In this document: positions 9,000 to 17,347 of the stretch, piece after piece
Position numbering within the stretch: position 1 is the first letter of the stretch
Layout: the number at the start of each line of letters is the position of its first letter
From: Micavibrio_A sp041655955
Lineage (GTDB): Bacteria > Pseudomonadota > Alphaproteobacteria > Micavibrionales > Micavibrionaceae
Assembly (NCBI GenBank): GCA_041655955.1
Contig: JBBAEN010000002.1
Location: 496,001 to 560,000, forward strand
DNA length: 64,000 nucleotides
Direction of reading: 5' to 3'
Program-made: the position numbers and the translations under genes
Notes under the pieces: generated by a model
The model's database searches: none
What the model was told of the DNA's origin: nothing
Seen by the model: the letters and a program-made list of their open reading frames with translations, nothing else

Positions 9000-9812
9000 A
9001 TGAAGGATTTCCTTTTATATGTGATTGCCGATTACGGCGATTTGCACGATCTGGCTTTTGCGGAAGTAACGCAAAGGCTTCAATATGAATTGCGTGATTT
9101 GAATGTCGAAACGCGCGCCTATGCGGTTCCGGCCTTTGATACGGTCGCAACGGGCTTTGCGCTGGCGCAAACGGCGATCAATTCAAAGCTCGGCACGGGC
9201 CATAAATTCTACGTGAACACCGCGCCCCGCAAGGATGACCTCGCGCCCCGCGTCGCGAATGCCGGTGAAGGGCTTGCCTATGTAAAGCTTTATAACGGTG
9301 TCGAGATCGTCGCCGTGAATTCCGGCTATTCGCTGTCCTTCGTAAAGGATGCGGCGGTCGAGATGCGCGAAATCCATTGTGACAGGCACGGCTCGCAATT
9401 CCGCTCCCGCGATATCTTCCCGCCGGCCTTCGGCCTGATTGCCCATGGCGATTATTCGCGGCTGGGCGACGATATCCGCGCCGCCGTTCCCGATTATCCG
9501 AAAAATGCCGTTTGCTATACGGACGGGTACGGCAACATGAAATGTTCGGTCGCTCCGGCTGATCTTGACGCCATCAGCGGCAGGCATGTGACGCTGGACG
9601 TCAATGGCCGCGCCATGGCGGCGCGCGTCGCCGAAGGAATCTTCGGCGTGGCGGACGGCGAGTTCTGCCTGTCCAAAGGCTCGTCCGGCTGGACGCTGGA
9701 AGACGGGACGAAGGTCGAATTTTCCGAGATCGTCATGCGCGGCGGCAATGCCGCCAAGGCCTTCGGCAAACCGCCGGGCGGCATCGAAATCAACTGGCGC
9801 AAGATTGACTGA
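9000..9812 (+). CDS. Divergent SAM hydroxide adenosyltransferase-like (DUF62) protein
   Basis: This 270-residue protein aligns by pattern with the SAM-dependent halogenase / SAM hydroxide adenosyltransferase family. The matches are an N-terminal VIADYGDLHD (family TDFGxxD), LYNGVEIV (family PDNG), SRDIFPPAFG (family HGRDIFAP) and DGYGNMKCSV (family DRFGNxxTN). The segments that hold the catalytic residues are altered. The family Asp of the DPGVG-type loop falls at YVNTAPRKDD, where Asn or Thr occupies the position, and the His of FHGRD is Arg in FRSRD. Chemistry may therefore be lost or changed. GAGGG precedes the ATG. It is 38 nt after the deacetylase and a terminator follows at 9847. Confidence 0.72.
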   Translation: MKDFLLYVIADYGDLHDLAFAEVTQRLQYELRDLNVETRAYAVPAFDTVATGFALAQTAINSKLGTGHKFYVNTAPRKDDLAPRVANAGEGLAYVKLYNGVEIVAVNSGYSLSFVKDAAVEMREIHCDRHGSQFRSRDIFPPAFGLIAHGDYSRLGDDIRAAVPDYPKNAVCYTDGYGNMKCSVAPADLDAISGRHVTLDVNGRAMAARVAEGIFGVADGEFCLSKGSSGWTLEDGTKVEFSEIVMRGGNAAKAFGKPPGGIEINWRKID

Positions 9813-9846
9813 CCGGCATGATGCAATCATAACAGGAATGAACAGG

Positions 9847-9872
9847 CCCGATCATCCGCGATCGGGTCTTTC
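9847..9872 (+). terminator. Intrinsic terminator after the DUF62-like gene
   Basis: CCCGATC (9847-9853) pairs with GATCGGG (9860-9866) around a six-base loop and is followed by TCTTTCCTT. It closes the fieF-glk-deacetylase-DUF62 transcript. Confidence 0.65.
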
Positions 9873-9947
9873 CTTATGGGCTATACGGCGCCATCGCAGG
9901 CGCATAAGCCGCGCCCGTTCTGGGAGATAGGGTGGTTTTAGGAAAAA

Positions 9948-10022
9948 TGGTGCCGTTGAGAGGAATTGAACCTCCGACCCACGCATTACGAATGCGTTGC
10001 TCTACCCCTGAGCTACAACGGC
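9948..10022 (-). tRNA. tRNA-Thr (anticodon CGT)
   Basis: Reading the minus strand, a complete cloverleaf is seen. The acceptor is GCCGTTG/CAACGGC with discriminator A and an encoded CCA (9948-9950), and the D arm contains TAGCTCAGGGGTAGAGCA. The anticodon stem ACGCA/TGCGT encloses the loop TTCGTAA, giving anticodon CGT, which decodes the threonine codon ACG. The T arm contains GGTTCAATTCC. The total is 75 nt including CCA. Confidence 0.96.
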
Positions 10023-10162
10023 GCTTTAAAAGAGGCTGGATGCCTTGAACGCGCTATTCAGTTACCTGTTTTCAAAACGGATTGCAACACCTGAAAACAG
10101 CCTTGAGGCTACGAGTTAATTATACATAACGATGGTGTGGCGGGGGATAAGCAGGATCGGGA

Positions 10163-10189
10163 AAGAGAAAACGCCGCTCTAAAGCGGCG
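10163..10189 (-). terminator. Intrinsic terminator of the fibre-protein gene
   Basis: On the minus strand CGCCGCT pairs with AGCGGCG (10172-10178 with 10183-10189) around a four-base loop, followed by TTTTCTCTT. It lies 50 bp beyond the stop at 10240. Apart from this hairpin, nothing else was seen in 10023-10239. Confidence 0.75.
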
Positions 10190-10239
10190 CCTCTTTTTGA
10201 TAGGGCCGGGCAGGATGCCCCAGTCTGGCCGGAAGAATC

Positions 10240-13200
10240 CTACTTCTTATCCTGCAGGAGTTTTTTGATTTCCTCAATTTCGCCCCGCAGCTTTTCATTG
10301 TCGGCTTTCAATGTTTCGATGTCCGTGGCCATCTGCACATTTTCCTGCTGAAGCTTGCCGGTGATGTCGAAGAGTTGCAGAACTTTCGCGGCAAGGTCGT
10401 CGAACATGGTTTTCAGGCTCTTGACCGCCTCGACAAGCGGGGCAATCAGCTGGTCATATTCGACCGTCAAGAAGCCTTTGCCGTTGCGGCTAACTGCTTC
10501 GGGCATGACAGCCTCTACATCCTGCGCGATAACGCCGTAGGCGGCCTCCCCACCATCCTTCCATTTATAGTGCTTGCCCGTGATGCCGTTCAACAGGGCG
10601 AACGGGTCGGCAAGGTCGGTAATCTCTTCCTTCAGGTTGCGGTCGGAGGTGTGGAAGAAGGAGGTTGCATAAACACTGCTTCCAAACTGTGCCGCTCCAT
10701 TATGATTGAGGAACAGCGCGCTTCCGCCAAGTCCGACGTTGCCGTTTGTGGCACTAATAGTTATTGGGCGCAATGCGTTAAAGCTTCCGAAGCGATCCCC
10801 GCTGTTCGTGAGCAAAAAAGCTACGTTAGTTCCATCATTACGAATAATGAAACCTGCATGGCTTGCTCCGTTCACAACGCGGAACTGCTGGTTGGTGCCT
10901 GTAAGGGCTGCGTTTGCAACAAGCTCTCCTGTAAAGGTCGAGCGCGTATTATCAATGGTCAATCTATTCCCTCCAGCCGTAGAGAATCCTATCTGGTTTG
11001 CGCCGGGCCTCCACATACCGGTATTTGTATTCCCGATAAATGTGAACCCAGGTTGACCGACCAGACCTTCACTGGTGGTGACTCTGTTCATCGCAGTAAG
11101 GGTGCTACCGGTAATAGTTCCATTAGATGTAGAAATATCTCCGTTGAAGGCGCTAATGCCTGCGGTACCATTTAAATTTATGGTACCCGTCATGGTTCCG
11201 CCCGCGAGCGGGAGGTAGCTGCCGACAATGCCTGAAATAGGCTGCCATGTATTATCACCGCGCAGATAGGTTGTTGTATTCCGCGTGCCTGATGCTCCAA
11301 GCCTTGCAACATCCACGGTTCCTGTTGCAAGGTTGGTTGCGTTGAGGTTGGTGAGGCCCGATCCGTTTCCTGTGAAGGTGGCTGTCCCGATATTGATGTT
11401 GCCGAAAGTGGATGTAATCGAACCTGCTGCCAAAGCGCCAACACCTGTGATGCCGGTATAGGAGCCTGACATACGGGCAGCGGGAACGGTGCCTGTCGTC
11501 AGATTGGAGGCGTTGAGGTTGGTGAGGCCCGATCCGTTTCCTGTGAAGGTGGCCGTCCCGATATTGATGTTGCCGAAAGTGGATGTAATCGAACCTGCTG
11601 CCAAAGCGCCGACACCTGTGATGCCGGTATAGGAGCCTGACATACGGGCAGCGGGAACGGTGCCTGTCGTCAGATTGGAAGCGTTAAGATTCGTAAGGCC
11701 CGATCCTGAACCTGAGATAGCCGCGCCATGAACCGTTCCTGCGAAAAATCCGTCTTTCCAGCGTAGGGCCGTTGTGCCGAAATCAATTGTATTGTTGGCG
11801 TTGGGCTGGATTATGCCCGTCATGGTTCCGCCCGCGAGCGGGAGATAGACGCCGTTACCGATAGCGGAGAGGGGCTGCCATGTATTGTCACCGCGCAGGT
11901 AGGTCGTGCTGTTACGCGTTCCCGACGTTCCAAGCCTTGCGACATTGACTGTCCCCGCCGTGAGGTTGGTTGCGTTGAGGTTGGTAAGCGATGCGCCCGA
12001 TCCGTTGAACAGGCCGCCGAAAACCGTTCCGGCGAAATAGCCGTCCTTCCAGCGCCGTCCTGTGGCGCCGAAATCAATGGTGTTGGTGGCGTTGGGCTGG
12101 ATAAGGCCCGTCATCGTGCCTCCGACGAGCGGGAGGAACTTGCCGTCCCCTGCGGTCGAGATAGCGGCATCGACATAGGATTTGTTGGTGGCGTCGCTGG
12201 CTTGTGAAGGGGACTGCACGCCACGCACGAAGTTGGTGTTCATGTTGAGCAGGCCGGCGATAGAGGCGCCGCCGCTGGCGACGGTCAGGCCGGAATTGAC
12301 CGTCGTGCCGCCGTTGAGCGTGACGGGGCCGCCAATACGCGTCCCGCCCGTATATTCGCTGCTATGGTTGATGGAAAGATAATCGCCGCTGATAACGCCG
12401 AGCATTGCGAGGTTGCGCGCTTCACCGCTTGTGGCTGCTCCCCCTTGAATCCAGACATCATAGGACGATCCATGCGCCATGCGTGTGGTTCCGCCGATTG
12501 TCAGATTGTGGGACGGTGCGGTGTTGACGCCGACGCCTGTGGCGTTGATCGTCACGCGGTTTGCGCCGCCCGTTGCAATGCCGATCGTATCGGCGGCGGG
12601 GCTGTAGATCCCCGTATTCGGGTCGCCGTTAAAGCCATAGGCCGGAAGGGCCGCCGTGCCGAGCGCGGGCAGGATCTGGTTCGAGAAGATCGCGTTGCCG
12701 CCGCTGACATGGAAGCGGGCAAGCGGCGATGTGCCGATCCCGACGGAACCATCGCCAATCAACTGCAATATGCCGGCTGTCGATACGGCGCCGGTGCTGG
12801 CGTTTACGTAGTCGAAAATAAGGCTGCCGGACGGGTTCGCCGTACCTTGCGTGTAAAGCTTGAAAGCGTTCGCATTGTTTTGATCGAACAGGATACCGCC
12901 GGCTCCGGCTAAGGAGGAGCTGCTTTGGAAGCGGGCCGTGAAGCTGTTCAGGGCGTTGCCCGCCGAGGCAACCGTCAGGCGGGCGCTGGGCGCGGAACCG
13001 ATACCGACGCCTGTGGCGTTGACCGTGACTCGGTTCGCGCCGCCCGTCGTAATGCCGACCGTATCGGCGGCGGGGCTGTATATCCCCGTATTCGGGTCGC
13101 CGTTAAAGCCATAGGCCGGAAGGGCCGCGGTGCCGAGCGCGGGCAAAAGCTGGTTCGAGAAGATCGCGTTGCCCCCGGCGACGTGCAGTCTTCCGCCCGG

Positions 13201-14022
13201 CGCCGTCGTGCCGATGCCGACATTGGCATTATCGACATACATATTGGACAGGAATGTTACGCCGGTAACGCTTGCGCTCAATTTCTGGATATAGTCCACC
13301 TTGACCGAAGGCCTGTTGGGGTCGCTTGTCGAATCGACGCCGAAGACCATTTTTTCCGTACCGGCGACAAGGTCGCGTTTCCAGACTTCAAGGTCGCGCT
13401 TGATCTCGGCGATATCATCGCCCTTCGGCTGCCACAGGCCAAGGCCGAGAGCCTCGCCGTAAGTGTACTCCATAACGACGTCATCGCTGCCCGCAGGTTT
13501 GGTGACATAGGCCGGATGCGCGCCGCAGGTTGTCTGGAAGATGCGGTCGGGGCCGGATGAAATAATCGCGATAACCGTATTGGTCGAATCCGGGCCGACA
13601 GCGTTTGCTCCCGCAAGACGGCGCTGCGCCGTGCCGCCGCAGCCTGCATCGTTGATTTTGCTTCCGTGATCCCAGACGCAATAGCCGTACATATTGCCCC
13701 ATGGATCTTGTTTGGCCGCCCCGATGCCGTTCGGGATCAGTCCCCCGCCGGCGGGGTGGGGGTTGGAGCCGGGAGCGAGCCATTCCACCGGCTCGTTGGT
13801 AAAGTCGTTGTCGCAATCGTCCGACGCCGCCATGATGGACAGCCGTCCCGCGGCAACCATCGCGTTTTCGGCGACGGTCTGCTTTGTCACCGCCTGCATG
13901 CTGCGCACCGGCCCCTTCATGATCGACATGGTCGCCGAACCTATGACGCCGACAAGGGCGACGGCCCCGAACAAGGCGAAAAAAACATTCCCGGAAATTT
14001 TGCTGCGGTTTCTATATGTCAT
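10240..14022 (-). CDS. Membrane-anchored fibre protein with C-terminal peptidase S74 (intramolecular chaperone) domain
   Basis: This 1260-residue protein has three parts. The N-terminus is a pilin-like segment with one hydrophobic helix (about residues 12-34, FALFGAVALVGVIGS) followed by a Cys-containing globular region. The long middle resembles phage tail fibres, with repeated modules such as YLPLAGGTMTG, NTIDFGTTALRWKDG and GSGLTNLNASNLTTGTV, including duplicated blocks. The C-terminus is an S74 chaperone domain with the self-cleavage dyad in SDRNLKEE (S1126, K1131, the endosialidase Ser-Lys spacing) and then a coiled coil of about 45 residues. Such domains trimerise the fibre and cleave themselves off. 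I infer a cell-surface fibre or adhesin rather than a phage gene, because no phage genes surround it and the N-terminus is a membrane anchor. Confidence 0.85.
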   Translation of the reverse strand: MTYRNRSKISGNVFFALFGAVALVGVIGSATMSIMKGPVRSMQAVTKQTVAENAMVAAGRLSIMAASDDCDNDFTNEPVEWLAPGSNPHPAGGGLIPNGIGAAKQDPWGNMYGYCVWDHGSKINDAGCGGTAQRRLAGANAVGPDSTNTVIAIISSGPDRIFQTTCGAHPAYVTKPAGSDDVVMEYTYGEALGLGLWQPKGDDIAEIKRDLEVWKRDLVAGTEKMVFGVDSTSDPNRPSVKVDYIQKLSASVTGVTFLSNMYVDNANVGIGTTAPGGRLHVAGGNAIFSNQLLPALGTAALPAYGFNGDPNTGIYSPAADTVGITTGGANRVTVNATGVGIGSAPSARLTVASAGNALNSFTARFQSSSSLAGAGGILFDQNNANAFKLYTQGTANPSGSLIFDYVNASTGAVSTAGILQLIGDGSVGIGTSPLARFHVSGGNAIFSNQILPALGTAALPAYGFNGDPNTGIYSPAADTIGIATGGANRVTINATGVGVNTAPSHNLTIGGTTRMAHGSSYDVWIQGGAATSGEARNLAMLGVISGDYLSINHSSEYTGGTRIGGPVTLNGGTTVNSGLTVASGGASIAGLLNMNTNFVRGVQSPSQASDATNKSYVDAAISTAGDGKFLPLVGGTMTGLIQPNATNTIDFGATGRRWKDGYFAGTVFGGLFNGSGASLTNLNATNLTAGTVNVARLGTSGTRNSTTYLRGDNTWQPLSAIGNGVYLPLAGGTMTGIIQPNANNTIDFGTTALRWKDGFFAGTVHGAAISGSGSGLTNLNASNLTTGTVPAARMSGSYTGITGVGALAAGSITSTFGNINIGTATFTGNGSGLTNLNASNLTTGTVPAARMSGSYTGITGVGALAAGSITSTFGNINIGTATFTGNGSGLTNLNATNLATGTVDVARLGASGTRNTTTYLRGDNTWQPISGIVGSYLPLAGGTMTGTINLNGTAGISAFNGDISTSNGTITGSTLTAMNRVTTSEGLVGQPGFTFIGNTNTGMWRPGANQIGFSTAGGNRLTIDNTRSTFTGELVANAALTGTNQQFRVVNGASHAGFIIRNDGTNVAFLLTNSGDRFGSFNALRPITISATNGNVGLGGSALFLNHNGAAQFGSSVYATSFFHTSDRNLKEEITDLADPFALLNGITGKHYKWKDGGEAAYGVIAQDVEAVMPEAVSRNGKGFLTVEYDQLIAPLVEAVKSLKTMFDDLAAKVLQLFDITGKLQQENVQMATDIETLKADNEKLRGEIEEIKKLLQDKK
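11341..11682 (-). repeat. Two tandem 171-bp repeats inside the fibre gene
   Basis: Positions 11341-11511 and 11512-11682 are nearly identical 171-bp units (57 codons each). They encode the block containing SGSYTGITGVGALAAGSI and NLTTGTVPAARM. Only a few single-base differences are visible, for example ccaaca/ccgaca near 11440/11610. A diverged third unit start follows after 11683. Recent unequal duplication is the simplest reading. Confidence 0.9.
12535..13189 (-). repeat. Dispersed pair of about 180-bp repeats inside the fibre gene
   Basis: A segment starting at 12535 recurs at 13009 with an exact 474-bp offset (158 codons). Both encode a module with GGNAIFSNQ, LPALGTAALPAYGFNGDP and NTGIYSPAADT. 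The copies differ at scattered positions, so this duplication is older than the 171-bp tandem pair. Confidence 0.85.
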
Positions 14023-14578
14023 GGCGTTTGACTGTCCTTGAGCAGGGCATAAAGGCGGGCTGGAAGCGCGCCTGAATAATAAATCGGGTTAAAAAATCTT
14101 GCATGAGGCGCAAAAACTTTGAGCTGGACGAATGATCCTGCCAAGAGAATACATGAATATGGCTGTCAGTGGAATATATGTGCGGTTTTTTGCCAGTATC
14201 GGCTCTGGCCGGAAAAAGCCCCGCTCTCTTGTACGATAATTCCATTTCGTCCCCTTTTTCAATGGCTTAACATAGTTTTACGTTGCTGCCATACCCTTCT
14301 TCTTATTCTGTGGCTATGGGAAACAGGCCATAGCTTCCGGTTCTTCTGCCGATTCTTACCCATTTTCGCATAAATTTCGTTTATTTTTGGTAACTATTAC
14401 GAAAATAATCACCGGGCGAGCAGGGACGCAAGGCGATTTATATTAAAATCAATAGGTTAGGGATACTGTGGGTAAGCCGTTCCACAGGCTGTTGCGGTTC
14501 GGAAAGAGTTTGTAGAATAAAGCCTGATGTATTATTACAATCAGGCTGTACATAATGTCAGTCAAAGGGGGATTGGAA
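14023..14578. other. Intergenic region with structured leader candidates
   Basis: This 556-bp gap separates the divergent fibre gene (minus) and the small gene at 14579 (plus); I see no supportable gene in it. The right half holds several perfect inverted repeats read toward 14579. These are GATTT/AAATC (14435-14439 with 14446-14450), CTGTGG/CCACAG (14466-14471 with 14482-14487) and AGCCTGA/TCAGGCT (14521-14527 with 14541-14547). The density suggests a structured 5' leader or operator region. Confidence 0.4.
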
Positions 14579-15040
14579 ATGTTTATTTCAGGCGGGCAGC
14601 AAAAGCTTCTTCTTGCCAATTTATTGTTAAACGCTTTTCAAAAGGCGGGCGGTTTTATCGCGAGCGAAGTCCCGGCAACGGCCAGAAATCTGGCGGGAAT
14701 CTATTTTTCGGCCCTTGAAAAATACCCGGGGCCGATTGTCGGGATGGGGTTTTTAGGGCCGCATATCTCGTTGCCCCCCGCCATATGGAAGGCTCAGCCG
14801 GCCGAAACTGCCCCTGACAAGGACTTTGTCGAGGTGAGGGGCGCCCGGGTTCCGGCGCCCCGTCCGGGCGTCAATGTCTATGATTTGCGTGCCGAACAGG
14901 AAGAAGTGTACGGAGAAATCGTTCCAACCTATGCGGACGGGGAAGTCCGTTACGGGCATATAAAATCTCCTTATAAACACAGGGCCAGAAGCCTGAACGA
15001 AGGGCTTGCCATGCAAGAACAGGCGCGCATGACGCCCTAA
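14579..15040 (+). CDS. Unrecognised 153-residue protein
   Basis: The start at 14579 is chosen because AAAGGGGG lies 7 nt upstream; an in-frame ATG at 14555 would add eight residues and lacks a ribosome site. The first 50 residues (MFISGGQQKLLLANLLLNAF and on) look helical and amphipathic. The rest is Pro- and charge-rich and probably soluble, with no signal peptide, no Cys and no motif I recognise. It stands alone between the fibre gene and the SRP RNA gene, preceded by a hairpin-rich leader. I assign no function. Confidence 0.6.
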   Translation: MFISGGQQKLLLANLLLNAFQKAGGFIASEVPATARNLAGIYFSALEKYPGPIVGMGFLGPHISLPPAIWKAQPAETAPDKDFVEVRGARVPAPRPGVNVYDLRAEQEEVYGEIVPTYADGEVRYGHIKSPYKHRARSLNEGLAMQEQARMTP

Positions 15041-15091
15041 GGCCCGATAATCGCTTGCCTTTGGGGGGAGGGGAGGCTAAATCTCTCCCCC

Positions 15092-15186
15092 GGAAGGTCG
15101 GCGCGGGCGGGGCTTCGCCCAATCCGGTCAGGGCCGAGAGGCAGCAGCCGCAAGCGTATTTTGCACCGGGTCGCGTCCGGCCTTCC
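15092..15186 (+). ncRNA. ffs: Signal recognition particle RNA (4.5S-type)
   Basis: A 10-bp end helix is formed by GGAAGGTCGG (15092-15101) and CCGGCCTTCC (15177-15186). The internal segment CCGGTCAGGGCCGAGAGG (from 15124) followed by CAGCAGCC (15142-15149) and, opposite it, GCACCGGG, matches the conserved SRP domain-IV loop (GGTCAGG...AGCAGCC) with a GNRA-type GAGA tetraloop. This domain binds Ffh. Position immediately before dnaX-ybaB is the common alphaproteobacterial order. The exact ends may extend; a GGGGGAG/CTCCCCC repeat lies just 5' at 15063-15090. Confidence 0.85.
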
Positions 15187-15269
15187 ACTTTTCTCCCTCT
15201 CTTCCCTTACAGGCTTTTTATTTTTCGCGTTTTATCCCCGCTATCCATGGCCGATCTCCCGCGGGAAGA

Positions 15270-15298
15270 TTGCCTTCAATCCGGAATCGCTCTAGGTA
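15270..15298 (+). promoter_or_regulatory. Putative leaderless promoter of dnaX
   Basis: TTGCCT (15270-15275) and TAGGTA (15293-15298) are spaced by 17 nt, and the -10 ends 7 nt before the dnaX ATG. No Shine-Dalgarno is present. Confidence 0.4.
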
Positions 15299-15305
15299 AT
15301 AGGGC

Positions 15306-16991
15306 ATGTCCGATGCACAAGCTGAATACCGCGTTCTGGCGCGGAAATACCGCCCGAAAAATTTCGACGATCTGATAGGGCAGGATGCGCTGGTGCGCAC
15401 ACTGCGCAATGCGATCGAGAGCGGGCGCATCGCCCACGCCTTTATGCTGACCGGCATTCGCGGGGTCGGGAAGACGACGACGGCACGGATTATCGCCAAG
15501 GCGCTCAATTACACGGGAGCCGACGGGACGGCGGGGCCGACCACGGGGCCGACCGACGATTGCGAAATCTGCCGCGCCATTACCGAAGACCGCCACCCCG
15601 ACGTGATGGAGATGGACGCGGCATCGCGCACCGGCGTCGATGACATCCGCGAAATTCTCGACGGCGTCCGCTATGCGCCCGTTTCCGCGCGTTATAAAAT
15701 CTACATCATCGACGAAGTCCACATGCTGTCCAAGAACGCGTTCAACGCGCTTTTGAAAACGCTGGAAGAACCGCCGCCCCATGTGAAATTCATCTTCGCG
15801 ACGACGGAGATCAGGAAGGTTCCGGTGACTGTTCTCTCGCGCTGTCAGCGTTTCGACCTGCGCCGGATAGAGGCCGATACGCTCGCCGCCTATTACAAGA
15901 CAATCTGCGAAAAAGAGGGCGTGACCGCGGACGGCGAAGCGCTCGACCTCATCGCGCGCGCGGCGGACGGCTCCGCGCGGGACGGGCTTTCGATGCTCGA
16001 TCAGGCGATTGCGCTCAGCCAGGGCGAGATTACCGCGCAAAAGGTCAAGGACATGCTCGGCCTTGCCGACCGCACGCTTATCTTGAACCTGCTCGATAAC
16101 GCCGTGCGCGGCGAATGCGAAGCGGCTCTTTCCGTCATGGACGATCTCTACCGCAAGGGCGCCGATCCGTCCGTCATTATCGGCGACATGCTGGATCTGG
16201 CGCATCTGCTTACCAAGCTGCGTGCCGTTCCCGCGCTGCGGGATTCAACGCAAGCCATGGCGAAGGAAGAGATGAACCGCGCCGCCGATCTCGCGGCAAA
16301 GCTTTCCATGCCTGCCTTGGGACGGATCTGGCAGATTTTGCTCAAAGGGCTGAGCGAAGTGAATTACGCGCCTGTCCCGCAAAAGGCGGCGGAGATGGTT
16401 CTCATCCGTCTGGCCTATTCCGCGGATCTTCCGGACCCCGCCGATCTGATTAAAAAAATCAGGGAAGGCGGCATCGCCCCTTCCGCCGCCGCGCCTGCGC
16501 CCCTCCCGCAAGGCCCGTCCGGCGGCGGCGGCCATGCCGCGATCAATCAGGCGGCGGGCGGCGGCGGCGCGGTCACGGCGCTCGCGGTGCAACCGGCCAT
16601 GGAAAACGCCCCGGCCCCTGTCACGGAAATCGCCTGCCTTGCCGATATGCAGGCCGTGCTGCGCCAGTCGGGTCATATGATGCTGGCTTCGCAAGTTTAT
16701 CTTTATGTGCATCCGGTCAAGCTGGAAAAAGAGCGGTTCGAGTTCCGCCCCGCCGAACAGGCTTCGCCGTCGCTGGCGCAGGAATTGACGCAGGCGCTCA
16801 AAGCCGCGACCGGCAAGCGCTGGATGGTCAGCGTTTCGACCGCGCAGGGCGGGCCGACACTGGCGCAGGCCGCGCGCGCGGAAGAAGAGGCGCGCTTTAC
16901 CGCTCTCCGCGCCGATCCGCTGGTCGCGCAAGTTTTGGAAATTTTCCCCGATGCGGAATTAAAAGCCATTCATATGAAAGAGGACGAATAG
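15306..16991 (+). CDS. dnaX: DNA polymerase III subunit tau/gamma
   Basis: This 561-residue clamp-loader ATPase has the Walker A GIRGVGKTTTA (K56) and a Walker B/sensor region IIDEVHML, then SRCQRFDLRR (arginine finger SRC). Domain III and a Pro/Ala/Gly linker follow, leading to the tau-specific C-terminal domain that contacts the polymerase alpha subunit. The zinc module is incomplete. Only C86 and C89 (DCEIC) remain of the usual four cysteines; the earlier pair is replaced in GPTTGPTDD. ybaB starts 1 nt after the stop. No frameshift signal for a separate gamma product was sought in detail. Confidence 0.97.
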   Translation: MSDAQAEYRVLARKYRPKNFDDLIGQDALVRTLRNAIESGRIAHAFMLTGIRGVGKTTTARIIAKALNYTGADGTAGPTTGPTDDCEICRAITEDRHPDVMEMDAASRTGVDDIREILDGVRYAPVSARYKIYIIDEVHMLSKNAFNALLKTLEEPPPHVKFIFATTEIRKVPVTVLSRCQRFDLRRIEADTLAAYYKTICEKEGVTADGEALDLIARAADGSARDGLSMLDQAIALSQGEITAQKVKDMLGLADRTLILNLLDNAVRGECEAALSVMDDLYRKGADPSVIIGDMLDLAHLLTKLRAVPALRDSTQAMAKEEMNRAADLAAKLSMPALGRIWQILLKGLSEVNYAPVPQKAAEMVLIRLAYSADLPDPADLIKKIREGGIAPSAAAPAPLPQGPSGGGGHAAINQAAGGGGAVTALAVQPAMENAPAPVTEIACLADMQAVLRQSGHMMLASQVYLYVHPVKLEKERFEFRPAEQASPSLAQELTQALKAATGKRWMVSVSTAQGGPTLAQAARAEEEARFTALRADPLVAQVLEIFPDAELKAIHMKEDE

Positions 16992-16992
16992 A

Positions 16993-17328
16993 ATGAACAT
17001 CGCAAAAATGATGCAGCAAGCCAAAGCCATGCAAGAGAAAATGCAAACCCTGCAAACCCATATGGAGGGCCTGACGGTCGAGGGAAGCGCAGGCGGCGGG
17101 CTGGTGCGCGTCGTCATGACCTGCAAGGGAAGCTGCCAGTCTATCTCCATCGATCCCTCCTTATTGAAGGAAGATGAAAAAGAAATCGCCGAAGATTTGC
17201 TGAAAGCCGCCATCAATGACGCCAAGGGCAAGGCCGACGTTAAAATGGCCGAGGAAACGCAAAAAATGATGGCGGATCTCGGCCTGCCTCCCGGCATGCT
17301 GGGCGCAGGCGGCGGCCTGCCGTTTTAA
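16993..17328 (+). CDS. ybaB: Nucleoid-associated protein, YbaB/EbfC family
   Basis: This 111-residue protein has the family pattern: an N-terminal helix rich in Met/Gln (MMQQAKAMQEKMQTLQ), the beta hairpin with VEGSAGGGLVRVVM, and a C-terminal helix followed by a Gly-rich tail (GAGGGLPF). It binds DNA as a dimer. It begins one base after dnaX, and GAGGACGA within the dnaX end can serve as the ribosome site. In most proteobacteria recR follows; here xthA follows instead. Confidence 0.95.
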   Translation: MNIAKMMQQAKAMQEKMQTLQTHMEGLTVEGSAGGGLVRVVMTCKGSCQSISIDPSLLKEDEKEIAEDLLKAAINDAKGKADVKMAEETQKMMADLGLPPGMLGAGGGLPF

Positions 17329-17347
17329 CGCAGGGGGGGCCTTCGCC

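Noticed and set aside
10240..14022. Prophage remnant
   Set aside because: Tail-fibre-like repeats are present, but there are no capsid, terminase, integrase or lysis genes and the protein has a membrane anchor.
14423..14434. GGGACGCAAGGC as a c-di-GMP-I riboswitch core
   Set aside because: The flanking conserved strands (GGGCAAACC-type and GGTAGC-type segments) are absent, so the single match is not enough.
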